Assembly: GCF_020880975.1 (NCBI RefSeq)
Contig: NZ_JAJIWP010000007.1
Coordinates: 1-64,000, forward strand
From: Mucilaginibacter sp. UR6-1
GTDB lineage: Bacteria > Bacteroidota > Bacteroidia > Sphingobacteriales > Sphingobacteriaceae
DNA: 64,000 nucleotides
Reading direction: 5' to 3'
The position numbers were made by a program, and so were the translations under genes. Shown piece by piece: positions 1-9,029 of the stretch. Below the pieces are notes generated by a model. It did not search any database, was not told the DNA's origin, and saw only the letters and a list, made by a program, of their open reading frames with translations. Positions within the stretch are counted from its first letter, which is position 1, and each line of letters begins with the position of its first letter.

Positions 1-1
1 C

Positions 2-388
2 AGCGCAAGGCCGGTATACTATGGCATGCTGGCCTTTAAATACGGTGCTGTGGGTGGCCGTGTGGTGCCGGTTAAAACTGCCGCTACTACGGTTAACCAG
101 GCCGCGCATGCTGCCGTAAAGAATGGTGTTACCTCTCTTACCCTGATCAACAAGGATGATAAAGACATCCTGTACACTGTGAAGCTGACCGGGAACGCCT
201 CAAAAGTTACCGTGGCCAGGCTGATCGCCGCCTCTGTTACCGCTACCGATAACATCGCCTTCGGCGGGGCAAGCGTGGACGCTAAAGGTAACTTCAGCAT
301 CACCGGTACCGAAACCTTCAGCGTTAACCAAAAGTCTTTCACCATTCAGGTGCCTGCTTACAGCGCCGCTGTTGTTACCATCAACTAA
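2..388 (+). CDS. GH79-like glycoside hydrolase, C-terminal fragment
   Basis: The reading frame is open to the left edge, so the gene begins outside the window and only about 128 C-terminal residues are visible. They start with a stretch reading RPVYYGMLAFKYG, which resembles the end of the catalytic barrel in GH79 and related enzymes. An all-beta region of alternating hydrophobic residues follows, ending in SAAVVTIN, typical of the C-terminal beta domain of those glycosidases. No catalytic residues lie in the visible part, so the family is inferred from the tail. An extracytoplasmic polysaccharide-degrading role would be expected, but no signal peptide can be checked. A hairpin follows the stop. 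Confidence 0.6.
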   Translation, partial: SARPVYYGMLAFKYGAVGGRVVPVKTAATTVNQAAHAAVKNGVTSLTLINKDDKDILYTVKLTGNASKVTVARLIAASVTATDNIAFGGASVDAKGNFSITGTETFSVNQKSFTIQVPAYSAAVVTIN

Positions 389-427
389 AATATAAATACC
401 CCTTATTAACTTTTGATCCCTGCGCCA

Positions 428-455
428 CGGGCCGCTCTTCCCTAAGAGTGGCCCG
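428..455 (+). terminator. Hairpin after the GH79-like gene
   Basis: A 12-bp stem (428-439 with 444-455, one G-U wobble) closes on a CCCT loop. No run of T follows, so termination would be weak. It lies about 40 bases after the stop codon. Confidence 0.45.
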
Positions 456-537
456 GAGCGCTTTACAGGGGCTATTAAAATATTTCTCGTCCTCGTTCGT
501 CATTACTATAACAACACAAACCGGTGTTTATATCATC

Positions 538-1701
538 ATGCTAATAAAAGATAGAAAGGTAGCCATAGTTGGCGGCGGGCCGGGTGGCCTTACCCTGGCA
601 AAACTTTTGCAACTAAAAGGTGCCGCTATAAAAATTTATGAGCGCGATGCCGACAGACACGCACGGCAGCAAGGCGCAACGCTTGATCTGCATGATGAAT
701 CGGGTTTGAAAGCATTGCGCCATGCCGGGTTGATAGAAGCGTTCAAAAAACATTATCGACCGGGGGCTGATAAACTGATAGTAACGGATAAGGATCTGAA
801 TACCCGCTATACCGATCATGATGGCAGACCTGAAGGTGAATTTGGCCAGGAGCATTTCAGGCCGGAGATAGATCGCGGGCCGCTGCGCGATATATTGATA
901 AACAGCCTTGCTGATGGTACTATTGAGTGGGACAGCCAATATGCATCGGCACAAAGGGTAAATAGTGGCTGGCAAATCAATTTTAAAAACGGAAAAACCG
1001 CAAATGCCGATATAATTATTGCCGCCGATGGGGCTAACTCGGCATTGCGGCATTTGGTAAGTGATATTAAGCCGGTTTACTCAAACGTTACCGTTATTGA
1101 GGGCAATATTTATAATGCCGCGGTAAATGTACCGGTGTTGAATGAAAGGGTAAACGGCGGTAAAATATTCGCTCTTGGTGCCGAAAAAACCATTGTGCTT
1201 AGTGCCAAGGGCGATGGGGCGCTATCATTTTATACAGGTACCCGGGAAGCGGAAGATTGGTTAACCACAAGCGGTATTGATTTTAAGGATAAGAATAGTG
1301 TTTTCGCCTGGTTTAAAACCCGCTTTGCTGACTGGAGCACACAATGGCATGAACTTTTCGCTACGGATGATATGTATGTAGTGCCGAGGCCAATGTATCA
1401 TTACCCAATCGATCAGCATTGGGAAACACAGCCTGATATCACCCTTTTAGGAGATGCCGCGCACCGTATGCCGCCCTATGCCGGTGAGGGGGTTAACATG
1501 GCTATGCTGGATGCTCTTGAACTGGCCGAAGCGCTTACTGATCCGGCTTATGTAAGTGTGCAACAGGCTATAGCTGCATACGAAAAGCAAATGCTGGCCC
1601 GTGCCGCCGAGGTTACCGCCCTGACCCTCGAACAAACCGAATCCATGCACAGCCCGGGCGCGTTGGAGCACGTGCTCAACTTGTGGAATGGCGGGGAATG
1701 A
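538..1701 (+). CDS. TetX-like FAD-dependent monooxygenase
   Basis: This 387-residue flavoprotein hydroxylase is close to the usual length of TetX enzymes. The N-terminus carries the dinucleotide-binding fold VAIVGGGPGGLTLAKLL, followed by YERD and TLDLH, all placed as in TetX. The second FAD motif GDAAHRMPPYAGEGVN lies in the C-terminal third. I start at the ATG at 538, where the FAD-binding strand begins; the frame is open further upstream but that part does not look conserved. The family oxidises substrates with NAD(P)H and O2. From memory, TetX contacts tetracycline through Gln192, Arg213, His234 and Gly236. The matching positions here look like Glu, Lys, Ser and Tyr, so tetracycline inactivation is doubtful. 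The gene is convergent with the next one, with no spacer. Confidence 0.85.
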   Translation: MLIKDRKVAIVGGGPGGLTLAKLLQLKGAAIKIYERDADRHARQQGATLDLHDESGLKALRHAGLIEAFKKHYRPGADKLIVTDKDLNTRYTDHDGRPEGEFGQEHFRPEIDRGPLRDILINSLADGTIEWDSQYASAQRVNSGWQINFKNGKTANADIIIAADGANSALRHLVSDIKPVYSNVTVIEGNIYNAAVNVPVLNERVNGGKIFALGAEKTIVLSAKGDGALSFYTGTREAEDWLTTSGIDFKDKNSVFAWFKTRFADWSTQWHELFATDDMYVVPRPMYHYPIDQHWETQPDITLLGDAAHRMPPYAGEGVNMAMLDALELAEALTDPAYVSVQQAIAAYEKQMLARAAEVTALTLEQTESMHSPGALEHVLNLWNGGE

Positions 1702-2589
1702 TCAGGCCAAATTCTGTGTAAAAAATTCGATGGTACGTTTCCAGGCCAGTTCCGCTGCGGCTTTATCGTAACGTGGTGTGGTATCATTATGAAAACCGTG
1801 GTTCACATTCTCGTAAATAAATGCCTGGTACTTTTTATGGTTGGCTTTTAGGGCAGCCTCATAAGCGGGCCAGCCTTCGGTTATGCGGGTATCAAGCGAG
1901 GCATAGTGCAGCATCAAGGGCGCTTTTATATTAGGTACATCCGCGGCGTTAGGCTGGGCGCCGTAAAAGGGTACCGCCGCCGCGAGGGCAGGTACCCGCA
2001 CGGCCATCATGTTGGCAATGCCGCCGCCAAAGCAAAAGCCCACAACGCCTACCTTGCCGTTGCAATCCTTATGGTTTTTGAGGTATTCGTACGCGGCTAT
2101 AAAATCTTCTTCCATTTCGCCTTTGTCGCGCTTGCTTTGCAGTGCACGGCCGTCATCGTCATTACCGGGATAGCCACCCAGCGGGGTAAGAGCATCGGGC
2201 GCTAAGGATACAAAACCGGACAGCGCGGCGCGGCGTGCCACATCCTCAATATAGGGGTTAAGACCACGGTTTTCGTGCACTACTATGATGCCGCCCAGCT
2301 TCTTTTTAGCGTCGACAGGTTTTGATAGCAGGCCTTTAATGGTACCGCCACCTTTTGGCGAGGGATAATTAATATATTCTGATTTCAGCCTCGGGTCATC
2401 AGCTTTGATCTGCACGTTACCTTTATAATCGGGCATCAAAAAACTCATTAATGAGGTTACCGTTAAACCGCCCACCGCGTACAACGACAGCTTTTGCATA
2501 AACGCGCGCCTGTCCAGCCGGTTGTGGGCATAATCATCATACAGGTCAAAAACTTCCTGCTTAATATCCTCTTTGTTGATTTGGCTCAT
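1702..2589 (-). CDS. Dienelactone hydrolase family alpha/beta hydrolase, exported or membrane-anchored
   Basis: This 295-residue alpha/beta hydrolase has a dienelactone-hydrolase-type triad: Cys186 in GFCFGGG, Asp233 in SLDTRI and His264 in NVNHGFHND. The N-terminal extension has [15 protein letters not shown] at 27-41, followed by a hydrophobic segment to about residue 52. This resembles a Tat-like signal or membrane anchor, a layout common in Bacteroidota carboxymethylenebutenolidase-like proteins. The substrate is unknown; the family hydrolyses lactones and esters. A perfect -7 element lies 17 bases upstream of the ATG. Confidence 0.85.
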   Translation of the reverse strand: MSQINKEDIKQEVFDLYDDYAHNRLDRRAFMQKLSLYAVGGLTVTSLMSFLMPDYKGNVQIKADDPRLKSEYINYPSPKGGGTIKGLLSKPVDAKKKLGGIIVVHENRGLNPYIEDVARRAALSGFVSLAPDALTPLGGYPGNDDDGRALQSKRDKGEMEEDFIAAYEYLKNHKDCNGKVGVVGFCFGGGIANMMAVRVPALAAAVPFYGAQPNAADVPNIKAPLMLHYASLDTRITEGWPAYEAALKANHKKYQAFIYENVNHGFHNDTTPRYDKAAAELAWKRTIEFFTQNLA

Positions 2590-2606
2590 GTTTAATAGGT
2601 TTTACT

Positions 2607-2614
2607 CAAATGTA
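2607..2614 (-). promoter_or_regulatory. Bacteroidota -7 promoter element (TACATTTG)
   Basis: On the minus strand this reads TACATTTG, a perfect match to TAnnTTTG, 17 bases before the ATG of the dienelactone hydrolase gene. I see no clear -33 element. Confidence 0.5.
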
Positions 2615-2670
2615 GCTTTATCTGTAATGTGAAAATGTAACAGTTTTGATGACGAGAATGTTTATCGGAG

Positions 2671-3054
2671 CTATTTATCAGCCAGATTATTATGAAGATC
2701 TATCACCTCAATAACTTCGCATTCAGCAATAATATTGTCGCCTTCCCGAAAAAAGCCTTTTGTACCGATTTGTATTTTCTCTTGATGAAAAGGAATAGAT
2801 TCCGGGTTGATGATCCACATTAAGGCTGTTCCTACGCAGGGGACAGGTATATTATCTTTTAATATGATATACCCATTTTCGTCTTCAAATTCAGGATAAA
2901 TAATGTAAAGATTATTACTTTCATCGTAAGAGAAATCAAAACGGATACCCTGATAGGGTAAAGACTTGCGCCCGCCCTCTGCCTCGCTTTTAAAACGATA
3001 TTTTACACGGATGTTTGGGAGGCGGCTTAACCTTTCCTGATAAGGGGTGTGCAT
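2671..3054 (-). CDS. Hypothetical protein, 127 residues
   Basis: I do not recognise this 127-residue protein. It has no signal peptide or membrane segment and looks cytosolic. Its later part (about residues 60-127) is rich in beta-strand patterns such as NGYIILKD and GDNIIAECEVIEV, which could form a small barrel like the C-terminal domain of elongation factor Tu, but this is only a resemblance. Its ATG (3052-3054) directly adjoins the stop codon of the DUF1349 gene on the same strand, so the two are probably cotranscribed. Confidence 0.7.
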   Translation of the reverse strand: MHTPYQERLSRLPNIRVKYRFKSEAEGGRKSLPYQGIRFDFSYDESNNLYIIYPEFEDENGYIILKDNIPVPCVGTALMWIINPESIPFHQEKIQIGTKGFFREGDNIIAECEVIEVIDLHNNLADK

Positions 3055-3708
3055 TTACTCCCCCTTATTCTTCTTTAACCACTCCAACCTACGCTGATCG
3101 GGCAGGTGTTTCACTTTAAAATTCTCGAAACGGGCCTCAAAGCCATTGCCATCCGGACTGGCAGCCATCAGGCCAATAGTTACGGGGTGATTATCCTGCA
3201 AATGCGCGTTGCGCGACATGATGTACGTTTTATCATCAAACGAATAGAATATCTCCAGGGCATCTAACCGGCGCACTACTTTTATCCAGATGAATGGCGG
3301 CACCTTGTCAAGCGGGGTAACGCTCCAGTCGCTGGTGTGGTGGGTAACTACGCTGCTTACATTCAGTTTGCCATCAACAAACTCAACGCCGGTTTTAATA
3401 TAGTTTTCGTGGTCGGTACGTATCATCATGCCCATTTGGTCAAACCGGGCTTTGTAGGCGCCAACCAGTTTTACCTTAGCCTCAAATTCGCCGCCGTAGG
3501 TGGTGTACAGGTAGGGGGCATCATCAACGGTAAAGCCATAGTGCGATATGCGCCAGTAATCGCTTTGCGGCGTTACCTGCATTATAAGGCTGTTATTTTT
3601 TATTTCCCATTTTTCGGGCTCGTTAAACCACTGCATTTTTTCGAGGGTTTGCGCCTGTGCGTTGTAAATAAAACCCGCGGCAAGCAGGCTCAGGAGTAAT
3701 TTTTTCAT
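3055..3708 (-). CDS. Secreted DUF1349 (concanavalin A-like) protein
   Basis: The ATG at 3708 begins a clear signal peptide (MKKLLLSLLAAGFIYNAQAQ), so I prefer it to the in-frame start at 3735; the protein then has 217 residues. The mature part is a beta-rich domain of the DUF1349 type (lectin/glucanase-like jelly roll), recognised from LEKMQWFNEPEKWEI, SDYWRISHYGF, the Tyr/Thr-rich YLYTTYGGEFE stretch and the MMIRTD...YIKTG segment. Such proteins are usually periplasmic or extracellular and may bind carbohydrate; no catalytic function is assigned. The stop codon abuts the next gene's ATG, suggesting a two-gene operon. Confidence 0.85.
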   Translation of the reverse strand: MKKLLLSLLAAGFIYNAQAQTLEKMQWFNEPEKWEIKNNSLIMQVTPQSDYWRISHYGFTVDDAPYLYTTYGGEFEAKVKLVGAYKARFDQMGMMIRTDHENYIKTGVEFVDGKLNVSSVVTHHTSDWSVTPLDKVPPFIWIKVVRRLDALEIFYSFDDKTYIMSRNAHLQDNHPVTIGLMAASPDGNGFEARFENFKVKHLPDQRRLEWLKKNKGE

Positions 3709-3809
3709 AGTTGTGAGGTAACTGGTTTGCCGCAAATATGGGTAGTTAAAACTATTGTTTCACTATCGAAGTTATTTTAGCTGTATTATTGTTTTAAACT
3801 GAGTGCCTG

Positions 3810-4586
3810 ATGAAGATAGCAACCTATAATGTAAATGGTGTAAACGGCCGCCTGCCTGTGCTGCTGCGCTGGCTCAACGAAAGCGCGCCCGATGTAGTTT
3901 GCCTGCAGGAGCTGAAAGCCCCGCAGGAGAAATTCCCGGAGCAGGCTATAATTGATGCCGGTTACAACGCCATATGGCACGGGCAAAAAAGCTGGAATGG
4001 CGTAGCCATACTTGCAAAAGGTATTGATATAAATGAAACCACCCGCGGACTGCCCGGCGACCCGGAAGATACCCACAGCCGCTATATTGAAGCCGAAGTA
4101 AACGGACTGACCGTTGGCTGCCTGTACCTGCCCAACGGTAATCCGGCACCGGGGCCAAAGTTCGACTATAAATTAAAATGGTTTGAGCGTTTTACCCTGC
4201 ACGCTGCCGGACTACTGGCATCAAAAAAGCCTGTAATATTAACGGGCGACTACAACGTGATGCCTACCGAACTGGATGTTTACAAACCCGAACGCTGGGT
4301 AGAGGATGCGCTGTTTAGGCCGGAAACACGCGCGGCTTTTAAACAACTTGTTGATCAGGGTTGGACGGATGCGCTGCGCAAACTGTACCCCGATGAGGTG
4401 ATCTATACCTTTTGGGATTATTTTCGCAACGCGTATGGCCGCAATGCCGGGCTGCGTATCGACCATTTTTTGCTGAGTCCGCAAATAGAGGGCAGGTTGG
4501 CGGCCGCCGGTGTTGATAAGCAGGTGCGCGGCTGGGAAAAAACCAGCGACCATGCCCCGGTTTGGATAGAACTAAAAGATAAATAA
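3810..4586 (+). CDS. xth: Exodeoxyribonuclease III
   Basis: This 258-residue protein belongs to the exonuclease III / AP endonuclease family, which cleaves DNA at abasic sites and removes nucleotides from 3' ends during base-excision repair. Visible motifs are KIATYNVNG at the N-terminus, the metal-binding Glu34 in CLQELKAP, the GDYNVMP motif near residue 147, the RIDHFLLSP motif and the terminal Asp247-His248 in TSDHAPV. The length is normal for the family and the ATG begins directly with the first beta strand. A strong terminator overlaps its stop codon. Confidence 0.96.
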   Translation: MKIATYNVNGVNGRLPVLLRWLNESAPDVVCLQELKAPQEKFPEQAIIDAGYNAIWHGQKSWNGVAILAKGIDINETTRGLPGDPEDTHSRYIEAEVNGLTVGCLYLPNGNPAPGPKFDYKLKWFERFTLHAAGLLASKKPVILTGDYNVMPTELDVYKPERWVEDALFRPETRAAFKQLVDQGWTDALRKLYPDEVIYTFWDYFRNAYGRNAGLRIDHFLLSPQIEGRLAAAGVDKQVRGWEKTSDHAPVWIELKDK

Positions 4587-4627
4587 AACACGAAAGCCCT
4601 TACGATTAATAAGGGCTTTCGTGTTTT
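4585..4627. terminator. Bidirectional terminator between xth and lepB
   Basis: A perfect 18-bp stem (4585-4602 with 4610-4627) encloses a 7-base loop and is flanked by A and T runs, so it can act on both convergent genes. It overlaps the xth stop codon. Confidence 0.85.
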
Positions 4628-4644
4628 ATATTATTATGGTGTAT

Positions 4645-5742
4645 TTATTCAATAGTGCGCATTACACGGCTCCAGCGTATTTTATCCAATGGGCCTTTGG
4701 TGCTGTCAATACTCATAAAGGTGAGTACGGCCTTGCCCACCACATGATCCTCGGGTACAAAACCCCAGTAACGCGAATCTTCGGAATTGTGGCGGTTATC
4801 GCCCATCATCCAGTAGTAATTCATTTTAAAGGTGTAGCTGTCGGCCTTTTTGTTGTTGATGTAATAGCTGCCATTATCTTTCTTAATGGTATTATGCTCA
4901 AACAGGGTGATGTTGCGACCGTACAGGGCAACGGTTGAATCATTAAGCGTGATGGTCATGCCGCGTTTTGGTACCGTGATGGGGCCATAGTTATCCTGGT
5001 TCCAGTTATATAGTTCGCTTTGCGGATAAACGCTCAGATCCTGCTGGCCTTTTGGCTCAATAACCGGGGTGATAGATTTGATGTTGGATAAGCCCTTCAA
5101 TTGGTTAAAGCTATCTGTCGGGATTATCATCACATAATCATTAGCGTTAAGCTGTCCGCGAACTTCCACGTTCAGGTCTTGCAATAGTTCGGGGTTAATG
5201 GCATTGCCATCGGTACTCACCAGCCATGAGGTTTGCGCTTTGGGGGCATTCTTTAATTCATGGCCGTTCACTACCACTTTAGTATCAACAATACTTAATA
5301 CATCGCCGGGTGTTCCTACACAACGTTTAATATAATGCACACGCATATCAACCGGGTCTTTCGGTGTGCCGCCGGGGTAGTTGAACACTACAATATCACC
5401 GCGCTTTACTTCCGAAAAACCCGGCAGGCGGAAGTAAGGGAGCTTGATGGCATCCCAATAAGTTTTAATATCCGCGCTGGTTACGTGCGATTCCAGAAAG
5501 GGAATTGACAGTGGTGTGTTCGGCATACGCGCGCCATAGCTCAGCTTGCTTACAAAAAGGTAATCGCCCGTCATTTCGGTACCCTCCATGGAGCCGGAGG
5601 GGATAGCGTAGGCCGAAAACAGCAGGCCACGTACCACGGTTGATACCACCAGGGCGAACACCCCGGCATCGAGCCACTCGCGGGTGGCGCTTTTCTTTTT
5701 AGCGGGAGCTTGTTTTTTGCGCGAAAATGGGTTGAGCTTCAT
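4645..5742 (-). CDS. lepB: Signal peptidase I
   Basis: Signal peptidase I removes signal peptides from exported proteins at the cytoplasmic membrane. After a basic N-terminus there is one membrane segment (about residues 26-45). The catalytic Ser51 follows in IPSGSMEGT, and the general-base Lys139 sits in YIKRCVGTPGD. The late motif GDNRHNSEDSRYWGFVP is also intact. At 365 residues it is longer than E. coli LepB because of a large insertion between the Lys box and the GDN box (about residues 150-310), which is usual in Bacteroidota. It is convergent with xth. Confidence 0.95.
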   Translation of the reverse strand: MKLNPFSRKKQAPAKKKSATREWLDAGVFALVVSTVVRGLLFSAYAIPSGSMEGTEMTGDYLFVSKLSYGARMPNTPLSIPFLESHVTSADIKTYWDAIKLPYFRLPGFSEVKRGDIVVFNYPGGTPKDPVDMRVHYIKRCVGTPGDVLSIVDTKVVVNGHELKNAPKAQTSWLVSTDGNAINPELLQDLNVEVRGQLNANDYVMIIPTDSFNQLKGLSNIKSITPVIEPKGQQDLSVYPQSELYNWNQDNYGPITVPKRGMTITLNDSTVALYGRNITLFEHNTIKKDNGSYYINNKKADSYTFKMNYYWMMGDNRHNSEDSRYWGFVPEDHVVGKAVLTFMSIDSTKGPLDKIRWSRVMRTIE

Positions 5743-5859
5743 TATTATCAGTTTATTAAATGATATGCATTTAGATAATTTGACACACAGGATGTTACAA
5801 AAAGACCAAATATTTAATTATTATCTACTAAATCTATAGATATTATTACAATTATTTAT

Positions 5860-5867
5860 TATCATTG
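5860..5867 (+). promoter_or_regulatory. Possible -7 element upstream of the Cys-rich leader ORF
   Basis: The octamer TATCATTG differs from TAnnTTTG at one position. Transcription would start about 20 bases before the leader ATG at 5894. No convincing -33 element is visible. Confidence 0.3.
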
Positions 5868-5893
5868 CAGAAATATCACGCAACAATCACTAA

Positions 5894-5971
5894 ATGAAAC
5901 TCTTTTTACACACCAGCCACCCTGTAAAATTTCCTGCAGCCTCGCCTAAAGGCTATATGTGTTGTTGTTGA
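5894..5971 (+). CDS. Small leader ORF ending in Met-Cys-Cys-Cys
   Basis: An ATG at 5894 opens a 25-codon ORF that begins MKLFLHTSHP and ends KGYMCCC before TGA at 5969-5971. It lies 63 bases upstream of the TonB-dependent receptor start, on the same strand, in a 292-base gene-free stretch. Three consecutive TGT codons directly before the stop are very unlikely by chance and suggest a cis-acting leader peptide. In actinobacteria, poly-cysteine leader ORFs mediate cysteine-responsive attenuation of downstream sulfur genes; a similar role here is inference. A metal-binding nascent peptide is the main alternative. I see no strong terminator between this ORF and the receptor. Confidence 0.6.
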   Translation: MKLFLHTSHPVKFPAASPKGYMCCC

Positions 5972-6034
5972 TGCCCGCTCCTCTTTGCGTTAATTAATAA
6001 TCACTATCACATACTATAACCACCATAATTTATA

Positions 6035-8980
6035 ATGAAATTTTCTCGTAATGTGTTTAACGTCGTTTTAAAAACGGCTTTAATAAATTTTGCACTCTTT
6101 TTTGCGCTTGCGCAGTACGCCGTAGCGCAGGAGAATCAATTGGTTGAAATATCAGGCAAGGTTACCGACAATACCACCAAGGAGGCGTTGCCCGGTGTAA
6201 GCGTATCTATTAAAGGTACCGTATCAGGCACTACCACCAATTCGCAGGGGCGTTTCTCGCTACGCGGAAGATTAAGATTTCCGTTTACACTGGTCTTCTC
6301 AAGTGTGGGCTTCAAAACGCAGGAATTCGCGGTGAGCTCACCCGGCACAAGTTTGGATATATCGCTCACTACACAATCCATATTAGGTAACGAGGTAGTG
6401 GTATCCGCCTCAAGGGTGGAGGAGAGTATCCTGAAATCGCCGGTAGCCATTGAAAAGCTGGATGTAAGGGCCTTGAAAGAGTCGCCCGCGCCAAGTTTTT
6501 ATGATGCTTTGGAGAACGTAAAAGGCGTACAGCTAACCACATCAAGCTTAACTTTTAAGGTGCCCAATACCCGCGGCTTTAACATCCCCAACAACTTCAG
6601 GTTTAAACAACTGGTTGATGGTATTGATATGGAAGCCGCAACATTGGGCGTTCCGCTTGGTAATGCCATTGGCCCTACCGAACTGGATATTGCCAGCCTG
6701 GAAGTTATCCCGGGCGCGGCATCGGCACTGTATGGCATGAACGCCATTAACGGTATGGCTTCGCTGCAAACTAAAAACCCGTTTTACTATCAGGGTTTAA
6801 GTGTATATGTTAAAAACGGTATAAACCATGTGGGTGGCACCGGTCGCGATCTGAGTAACCTGACCGAAACTGCCGTACGTTATGCCAAGGCATTCAACAA
6901 TAAATTCGCTTTTAAGGTTAACGTGAGTTACCTGCGTGGTACAGATTGGGTGTCGGACACGCGCCGCGATCAAAACCCGAACAACCTGGTTACCGCCAAC
7001 CCCAACTATCCGGAGCTTGCCGCCAACAACCCGGCTTATGACGGCTGGAACAAGTATGGCGATGAAAGCAACAATGCCGTAACGGTAAGTGGCATCAACT
7101 ATAATGGTAATGCTGGTCAATCATTCATCGTTCGCCGTACCGGTTATAACGAGCGTGACATTGTGAGCCCGATAGTTGACAACCTTAAACTGGACGGATC
7201 ACTGCATTACAAGGTGGCTAATAATGCCGAACTATCATACGGTTACCGTTATGGTAAAATGGATGGTGTTTTTCAACGGGGCAACAAAATTCAACTGGAT
7301 AACGTGGTGGTGCAAAACCACAAACTGGAGTTAAAGGGAGCCGATTATTTTGTGCGCACCTATATGTCGGTTGAAAACTCGGGCGACTCGTACAATGTAA
7401 AACCGATGGCCGATAACCTTGATATTGTTAGCGGCGGCACCAATGCCGCGTGGGGGGCTAAATTTAAAACCGCTTTACAAACCGCGCTTGATGCCAATAC
7501 CCCGCTTGCGGATGCCATGGTTGTTGCCCGTACCGCTGCCGATGCTGGCCGTGTAATACCCGGTACGCCTGAATTTGACGCGCTGAAAAGCCGCATACGC
7601 AGTGTTAATAACTGGGATTATAATGCCACTACAAAAATTGGTGGTGCCGCGCTGATCCAAAAAAGCCGCACCTACCATGCCGATGCGCAGTATGATTTTA
7701 CTGATAAGATAAAATGGTTCAACCTGCTGGTGGGTGCCGATTTCAGGGAGTACTCCATCATTCCGGATGGTAATAACTTTGTTGATTTTTCGCGCCCTAT
7801 TGCCGAACGTAACCAGCCATTGCCCGATGGCAGCTATGGCAGCAATGTACATTATACCAAAGTGGGTGCCTTCGCGCAGATCACAAAAACCTTTTTCGAG
7901 GAAAAGTTAAAAATATTCGGCTCACTGCGTTTGGATTATAACAAGGAGTTCGACCCAAAGCTTAACCCCCGTATAGCGGCGGTGTATACCCTTGCCGAAA
8001 AGCATAATTTCCGGGTGTCATACCAAAATGGTTTCCGTTTCCCGGCCTTGTTTGAGGCACTATCATTTGTTAATAATGGCAACGTGCGCCGCATAGGTGG
8101 CCTGCCTTATATTAATGAGGGCTTGAACTACCTGGATAATTCGTACACACTGGCCTCTATCAACAATTTTAATGCTGCTGTTAATACCGAAGTAGCCAAC
8201 AGCAATGGTACCGTTACCCGTAACCAGGCCGCGCTAAATAACCGCAACTTATTACAGGTAACCAACCTGGGTACAACCCAGCCCGAGCAGATCAACTCGT
8301 TCGAGGCAGGTTACAAGGCTTTGTTGTTTGATAATAAAGTAGTAATTGATATTGATGGCTACTTAAATAAATACACCGGCTTTTTAGGCCAGGTTGAAGT
8401 TGCCGTGCCATACCAAAATGCTGCCGATGGCGGCGGTACTTTAGCTACACAGGCACAGGTAGGCAGCGATCAGGCGGTTATTGCCGCACTTGCCGAAAAC
8501 CGTACCGCGCAGCAAACCCGTTATCGCGTGTACACCAATGCTAAAAATACCTATACCAATTACGGCTCGTCATTAGGGTTAACCTATAACTTTTACAAAC
8601 GCTACACCGTGAGCGGTAACCTGGCTTACAACAATATTAAAGGCAATGAAAGTGCCGATATCTTCGTAACAGGCTTTAATACGCCAAAATGGGTAACCAA
8701 CGTATCATTAGCTAACCGCGAGGTGGTAAAAAACCTGGGCTTTAACGTAGTTTACCGTTACCAAAATTCGTTTTTGTGGGAGAGCCCGCTGGCCAATGGT
8801 ACCGTGCCGGCCATCAATACGTTTGATGCGCAGGTATCATACAAAGTGCCTACGGCTAAGGCAACCATTAAACTGGGCGGATCGAACATATTTAACCGTA
8901 AATATTACCAGTACGCGGCAGGGCCAACCATTGGCGGCCTGTATTACATAGCGGTAACTTTTGATGGGCTTGATCTGTAA
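6035..8980 (+). CDS. TonB-dependent receptor with carboxypeptidase-like domain, no SusD partner
   Basis: This 981-residue outer-membrane receptor begins with a signal peptide (cleavage near AVAQ, residue 31). A carboxypeptidase-D regulatory-like beta domain follows (about 36-115, with ISGKVTD and LPGVSVSIKG). Next come a plug domain (about 130-240, with LEVIPGAASALYG) and a 22-strand barrel ending in an aromatic-containing strand. It should import a substrate across the outer membrane using TonB energy. No SusD-type lipoprotein follows, so it is not a typical glycan SusCD system; a siderophore, vitamin, metal chelate or sulfur compound is possible. The Cys-rich leader ORF upstream hints at sulfur- or metal-responsive control. 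A terminator follows directly, so it is monocistronic. Confidence 0.93.
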   Translation: MKFSRNVFNVVLKTALINFALFFALAQYAVAQENQLVEISGKVTDNTTKEALPGVSVSIKGTVSGTTTNSQGRFSLRGRLRFPFTLVFSSVGFKTQEFAVSSPGTSLDISLTTQSILGNEVVVSASRVEESILKSPVAIEKLDVRALKESPAPSFYDALENVKGVQLTTSSLTFKVPNTRGFNIPNNFRFKQLVDGIDMEAATLGVPLGNAIGPTELDIASLEVIPGAASALYGMNAINGMASLQTKNPFYYQGLSVYVKNGINHVGGTGRDLSNLTETAVRYAKAFNNKFAFKVNVSYLRGTDWVSDTRRDQNPNNLVTANPNYPELAANNPAYDGWNKYGDESNNAVTVSGINYNGNAGQSFIVRRTGYNERDIVSPIVDNLKLDGSLHYKVANNAELSYGYRYGKMDGVFQRGNKIQLDNVVVQNHKLELKGADYFVRTYMSVENSGDSYNVKPMADNLDIVSGGTNAAWGAKFKTALQTALDANTPLADAMVVARTAADAGRVIPGTPEFDALKSRIRSVNNWDYNATTKIGGAALIQKSRTYHADAQYDFTDKIKWFNLLVGADFREYSIIPDGNNFVDFSRPIAERNQPLPDGSYGSNVHYTKVGAFAQITKTFFEEKLKIFGSLRLDYNKEFDPKLNPRIAAVYTLAEKHNFRVSYQNGFRFPALFEALSFVNNGNVRRIGGLPYINEGLNYLDNSYTLASINNFNAAVNTEVANSNGTVTRNQAALNNRNLLQVTNLGTTQPEQINSFEAGYKALLFDNKVVIDIDGYLNKYTGFLGQVEVAVPYQNAADGGGTLATQAQVGSDQAVIAALAENRTAQQTRYRVYTNAKNTYTNYGSSLGLTYNFYKRYTVSGNLAYNNIKGNESADIFVTGFNTPKWVTNVSLANREVVKNLGFNVVYRYQNSFLWESPLANGTVPAINTFDAQVSYKVPTAKATIKLGGSNIFNRKYYQYAAGPTIGGLYYIAVTFDGLDL

Positions 8981-9001
8981 ACTAAACAACTAAATAACAG
9001 G

Positions 9002-9029
9002 GGCGGTGCTGCAAAGTGCCGCCTTTTTT
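9002..9029 (+). terminator. Rho-independent terminator of the TonB receptor
   Basis: A 9-bp stem (9002-9010 with 9015-9023, two G-U pairs) is closed by a GCAA tetraloop and followed by six T residues, 22 bases after the receptor stop. Confidence 0.85.

Noticed and set aside
538-1701. Calling the TetX-like enzyme a tetracycline resistance gene
   Set aside because: The substrate-contact residues appear to be replaced, so a resistance claim is not supported.
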